Origin: Thermosipho africanus Ob7
GTDB taxonomy: Bacteria > Thermotogota > Thermotogae > Thermotogales > Fervidobacteriaceae
NCBI RefSeq assembly: GCF_003351105.1
Contig: NZ_NKRG01000003.1
Span: 157,586-221,585 of the forward strand
DNA: 64,000 nucleotides
Direction: 5' to 3'
Each line of letters begins with the position of its first letter. The first letter of the stretch is position 1. The position numbers and the translations under genes are program-made. Below the pieces are notes generated by a model. The model searched no databases. It saw only the letters and a program-made list of their open reading frames with translations, and was not told where the DNA came from. Shown here one piece after another: positions 60,785 to 64,000 of the stretch.

Positions 60785-63376
60785 ATGAAAAAATGTCTTC
60801 TTTCCGTTGCAATGATAGTAAAAGATGAAGCGCATAACATAAGAAGGGCTTTAGAAAGTATTAAAGATATTGCTGATGAAATTGTGGTAGTTGATACCGG
60901 CTCAACAGATAAAACTCCTGAAATAGTAAGAGAATACACTGATAAACTTTATTTTCATCCTTGGGAAGGAAATTTTTCAAAGGCAAGAAATCAGTCACTA
61001 AAATATCCAACTTGTGAATGGGTCCTCATATTTGACGCCGACGAAGAAGTCAAAGAAGACTTTAAAGGGATAAGAAATTTCTTAGAAAATCTCCCGAATG
61101 ATGTAAATACAGTATATCTGCCCACTTTAAGCTATCTTGACTGGGACTTTAAAAAAACTGAGATAGCCTCTACTCCAAGACTTTTTAGGAATGGTACAGT
61201 ATATTACAAAAATATAGTACATAATCAACCAGTATACAAAGGAAAAGTTATAAACGCTCCATTTACAGTATACCACTATGGATACATTTGGACAAGAAAA
61301 CTTCGTATGCAAAAATATAATAGAACAAGAACTCTAATATTAAAGCATCTTGAAAATAAAGATTTAAATCCTGTAGAAAAAATCTATTACCTAGTCCAAC
61401 TTTACAAAACTGAGAATATATCAAAATACAAAAATAGAAAAATAGAAGTTGGATGGAAAACACTAAAAGAGATAGAAAAAATAGGCCAAATTCCTGCAAT
61501 AGGTCTTGAATTTCTCTTTTTATTCGGAATGGATGCATTAAATAAAGAAAATCTAGAACTTGCAGAAAATTTATTTAACAAAGCAATAGAAGCTGTTCCA
61601 AAATATCCTGATCCTTATTACGGCCTAACAGGAGTTTACGAAAAAAAAGACGATCTTGAAAGCCAATATAAATATGCAAAACTATTTTTAGAAAAAATTG
61701 AGTATGCTGAAAAGCACCCTGAAGAATTTGAATGGACTGTTATAGGCTTTAAGCATAAAGGGGCTGCAAACGCAATCATTACAAAATACTTCCTAAAAAA
61801 TAAGGATAAAAAAAACTTTGAATATTATCTTAGAAAAACAATAGAATTTGCAAAAACAACGGGAGAAAATATTAAAAGACTAATCAATATTATTTTACAA
61901 GAACTCTTAAAAATAAACGACATTGATTTTCTAAAAAGCATAAAATCTTCCTACGAATATATCTTAAATGTTTTAGTTGAAAATAATATTAATATCGATA
62001 TTTGGAAAACCGCTTTTAAGTTTTTGGACAACAATATAAAGATAGATGTAAATCTTTTAGAAAAATTTGTACAAACTGATTTTCAAAACTTTGTTATAAA
62101 ATCCGAAAAACACGGTGGAGATTTTCTTCTAGAATTTATATTTAAAAATGATTTTGAAAACAATATAAAAACTTTGAATGAGGTATTGTTTTTATTTAAA
62201 TATTTTAACGGTTCAAAAGAAAAATTATTAAAACTACTTGCAAGTATTAGGAAGAATTTTCCAGATGACATACAAGGAATCATATATTCATTAATTGGTG
62301 ATATATATCTAAAACTTTCCAATTTTTCTGCGGCTATTTCATCATACAAAAAAGCTATTGAATTGAATAAAGATATTTCAAACTTTATTAAACCTGTACT
62401 TGATGATCTAAAAACAAGACTCGATCCAAATATAGATGGAGTTTTCGAAGAAATTTTAAACTATTACACAAAGCACAAAGAATTAATTTTAACTATTGAC
62501 ACTAATGAGGTTGAATTAAAATATCTTAACCTAATTTCAAGCACAGATTATGCAAAATATGCTGCTTCTATAAATTGCAATGATATTGATAGAAAACTAA
62601 GACTTTTAAACGAAATCAAAAACAAAGATGAATTCCCATTCTATTATTATAGACTTGCAAAAATTTACGAAGAAAAAGAAGATTTTGAAAAAGCATTTTC
62701 AATCCACATTAAAGCCTGTGAAGAAAATCATAAAATTGCAGACTTAAAACTCGGCATGTACGAATACGATGGCTTTTATCCTAACTCAACTTACACATTT
62801 ATGAAAAATTCAGATAAAATAGTGTGGTGTAGAAACATAAGTGAAAAACTTTCTGGATTTGGGATAATTCATCCAATAAGAATATGGAAAAAGACAGAAA
62901 ATTTTTACTATGCTTATCCATATCCTGCAAATGATGCAATAAAAATCGCTAGAAAAAGAAGAAAAAAACTAATTAAAGATTGGCCATTTAAAATTTCTGA
63001 TGAAATAATATTTAATTCACTAGCTGAATTGAATGAAAATAGTATATACATAATCGAAAATGAAGAGGTTCCAGAATACTTACTAAAAGAGCTCGAAATA
63101 AATAATTCAAAAGAAAGCAGTGCATTATTTTCAATAAATACAATTCATGTTGAACATGATTTTTCAAAAATAATACCATCACACATACAAAAAGGAGTAA
63201 TCATTTATTTTGAACCAAATTTTGATGATAAAGATGATATAGTTTTCTTTAACCCTGAATTTAGAATTATTAGAAATACAAGTCAAATTAAAAAGGAGTT
63301 ATCTAAATTTGATTTTAAAGTAGTAAAAATAAATGCAGTAAAAAATATAAGAATTTTGTTTTTTGAAAAAATCTAA
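60785..63376 (+). CDS. Family 2 glycosyltransferase with TPR repeats and novel C-terminal region
   Basis: The 863-residue protein begins with a GT2 domain (residues about 1-230): SVAMIVKDEAHNIRRALES, VVDTGSTDKTPEI and the metal motif LIFDADEE. A TPR region follows (about residues 240-640), with units such as NLFNKAIEAVPKYPDPYYGL and SAAISSYKKAIELNKD. The last about 200 residues have no recognised domain. Its stop codon forms part of the flagellin sigma-28 promoter, and the flagellin gene follows, so flagellin glycosylation is the likely role by context. Confidence 0.88.
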   Translation: MKKCLLSVAMIVKDEAHNIRRALESIKDIADEIVVVDTGSTDKTPEIVREYTDKLYFHPWEGNFSKARNQSLKYPTCEWVLIFDADEEVKEDFKGIRNFLENLPNDVNTVYLPTLSYLDWDFKKTEIASTPRLFRNGTVYYKNIVHNQPVYKGKVINAPFTVYHYGYIWTRKLRMQKYNRTRTLILKHLENKDLNPVEKIYYLVQLYKTENISKYKNRKIEVGWKTLKEIEKIGQIPAIGLEFLFLFGMDALNKENLELAENLFNKAIEAVPKYPDPYYGLTGVYEKKDDLESQYKYAKLFLEKIEYAEKHPEEFEWTVIGFKHKGAANAIITKYFLKNKDKKNFEYYLRKTIEFAKTTGENIKRLINIILQELLKINDIDFLKSIKSSYEYILNVLVENNINIDIWKTAFKFLDNNIKIDVNLLEKFVQTDFQNFVIKSEKHGGDFLLEFIFKNDFENNIKTLNEVLFLFKYFNGSKEKLLKLLASIRKNFPDDIQGIIYSLIGDIYLKLSNFSAAISSYKKAIELNKDISNFIKPVLDDLKTRLDPNIDGVFEEILNYYTKHKELILTIDTNEVELKYLNLISSTDYAKYAASINCNDIDRKLRLLNEIKNKDEFPFYYYRLAKIYEEKEDFEKAFSIHIKACEENHKIADLKLGMYEYDGFYPNSTYTFMKNSDKIVWCRNISEKLSGFGIIHPIRIWKKTENFYYAYPYPANDAIKIARKRRKKLIKDWPFKISDEIIFNSLAELNENSIYIIENEEVPEYLLKELEINNSKESSALFSINTIHVEHDFSKIIPSHIQKGVIIYFEPNFDDKDDIVFFNPEFRIIRNTSQIKKELSKFDFKVVKINAVKNIRILFFEKI

Positions 63377-63400
63377 AAAATTTTTTAACTCTTCCGATAA
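63374..63400 (+). promoter_or_regulatory. Sigma-28 (FliA) flagellin promoter
   Basis: TAAA (63374-63377), exactly 15 bases, TCCGATAA (63393-63400) matches the FliA consensus TAAA-N15-GCCGATAA at all but one position. The TAAA contains the stop codon of the glycosyltransferase gene. The flagellin ATG is 58 bases downstream. Confidence 0.85.
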
Positions 63401-63458
63401 TATAAATAGCTTAGAGTGCCTTGGACAAAAATAAAAACCACATGGAGGTGGAGAAGAT

Positions 63459-64000
63459 ATGAGAATTAATCATAACATAAGTGCATTAAACGCTTGGAGA
63501 AGTATTGGTCAAACCAATATGGCTATGAGCAAAACTCTTGAAAGACTTTCTTCCGGTCTCAGAATTAACAGAGCTGGTGACGATGCTGCTGGTCTTGCTA
63601 TCAGTGAAAAAATGAGAGGTCAAATTAAAGGTCTCAATATGGCTATTAAAAACTCTCAAGACGCTATTTCTTTGATTCAAACAGCAGAAGGTGCTTTAAC
63701 TGAAGTTCACTCAATTTTGCAAAGAATGAGAGAACTTTCTGTACAAGCTGCTAGTGATACAAACACTGATGTTGATAGAAATCAAATACAAGCAGAACTT
63801 GACCAATTAAGAGAAGAAATTGACAGAATTGCAAGAACAACAGAATTTAACACTAAGAAACTTCTTGATGGTAAACTCGAAAGCTTTAGATCCGAAGTCG
63901 ATGCTAAAGTCGTTACCGGTGGTAATATAAAATTAGAACTCAATACTCCTGTAAGTCCCACCGCCAAAGAAGGAACTTATGTTGTTGAAGTCGGACAATT
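63459..64000 (+). CDS. fliC: Flagellin (3' end beyond window)
   Basis: This is the filament protein; 180 N-terminal codons are present and the frame runs open to the window edge. The D0/D1 signature is clear: RINHNISALNAWRSIGQTN, ERLSSGLRINRAGDDAAGLAIS and the coiled-coil IQAELDQLREEIDRIARTTEFN followed by KKLLDG. The ATG follows ATGGAGGTGGAGAAG. A sigma-28 promoter lies upstream. FliS is encoded at 30593-31003, and a TPR glycosyltransferase precedes the gene. Confidence 0.96.
   Translation, partial: MRINHNISALNAWRSIGQTNMAMSKTLERLSSGLRINRAGDDAAGLAISEKMRGQIKGLNMAIKNSQDAISLIQTAEGALTEVHSILQRMRELSVQAASDTNTDVDRNQIQAELDQLREEIDRIARTTEFNTKKLLDGKLESFRSEVDAKVVTGGNIKLELNTPVSPTAKEGTYVVEVGQ

Overview
The window is AT-rich, densely packed bacterial DNA. 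Gene content, order and protein character point to the Thermotogales, most likely Thermosipho or a close relative. The evidence is a TM0106-type RecB-like nuclease, a double-thioredoxin protein disulfide oxidoreductase next to thioredoxin reductase, PotDABC, a cobalamin-dependent methylmalonyl-CoA module, frequent TTG/GTG starts behind strong GGAGGTG ribosome sites, and very low GC. The genus is an inference from these features; no database search was run. No CRISPR array, insertion sequence, prophage or rRNA was seen. There is one tRNA, tRNA-Ser(CGA).

Layout. 1-3376: 3' part of secA and two small cNMP-binding-like/hypothetical genes. 3441-7430: methylmalonyl-CoA module (epimerase, carboxyltransferase, OadG-like subunit, biotin carrier, B12-binding mutase subunit, MeaB GTPase). 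7463-13158: TPR protein, phoH-7TM-HD-ybeY, DMT transporter, DUF554 protein, DUF2520 protein. 13110-14540 (minus): phosphohexomutase. 14755-20410: polyamine locus (XRE-cupin regulator, speD, speE, potDABC). 20393-20932 (minus): rsmD. 21079-28926: peptide-type ABC importer with two unusually long permeases. 29101-30339: DUF1015 protein. 30376-32321 (minus): tRNA-Ser, NUDIX hydrolase, hypothetical, fliS, small membrane protein. 32558-38540: redox cluster (PDO, trxB, glutaredoxin, periplasmic thioredoxin, CcdA, OsmC), then glgX. 38513-45193: SDR, L,D-transpeptidase, a transglycosylase-like protein, and an amrS-apbE-ybaB-rhomboid-hypothetical operon. 45253-48035 (minus): dnaN-prepilin-ABC ATPase-GNAT. 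48173-51817: folE2-L7Ae-GNAT-M32 peptidase. 51851-55018 (minus): mgsA-HAD-GH3-like-asnS. 55103-58642: MFS transporter, Nth-like glycosylase, ridA, TM0106 nuclease. 58643-64000: a candidate small RNA, dnaB, coaD, a TPR glycosyltransferase and the start of a flagellin gene behind a sigma-28 promoter.

How the genes work together. The methylmalonyl module interconverts propionyl-CoA and succinyl-CoA, but the large mutase subunit and the membrane beta subunit of a sodium pump are not in the window. The polyamine locus combines decarboxylated-SAM-dependent synthesis with ABC uptake under a probable dedicated regulator. The redox cluster links cytosolic disulfide chemistry to an outward CcdA/thioredoxin relay. 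The last glycosyltransferase probably modifies the flagellin next to it.

Strongest leads for new biology: (i) a probable small RNA at about 58845-58926 whose C-rich tail is perfectly complementary over 13 nt to the ribosome-binding regions of two genes elsewhere in the window; (ii) three divergent intergenic regions built on palindromes that place two extended -10 promoters back to back; (iii) a DppC-type permease with about 550 inserted extracytoplasmic residues; (iv) a conserved-looking DUF554 gene whose best start is an ATA codon; (v) a 28-residue basic ORF in the redox cluster; (vi) a transcription terminator placed inside the neighbouring convergent gene.
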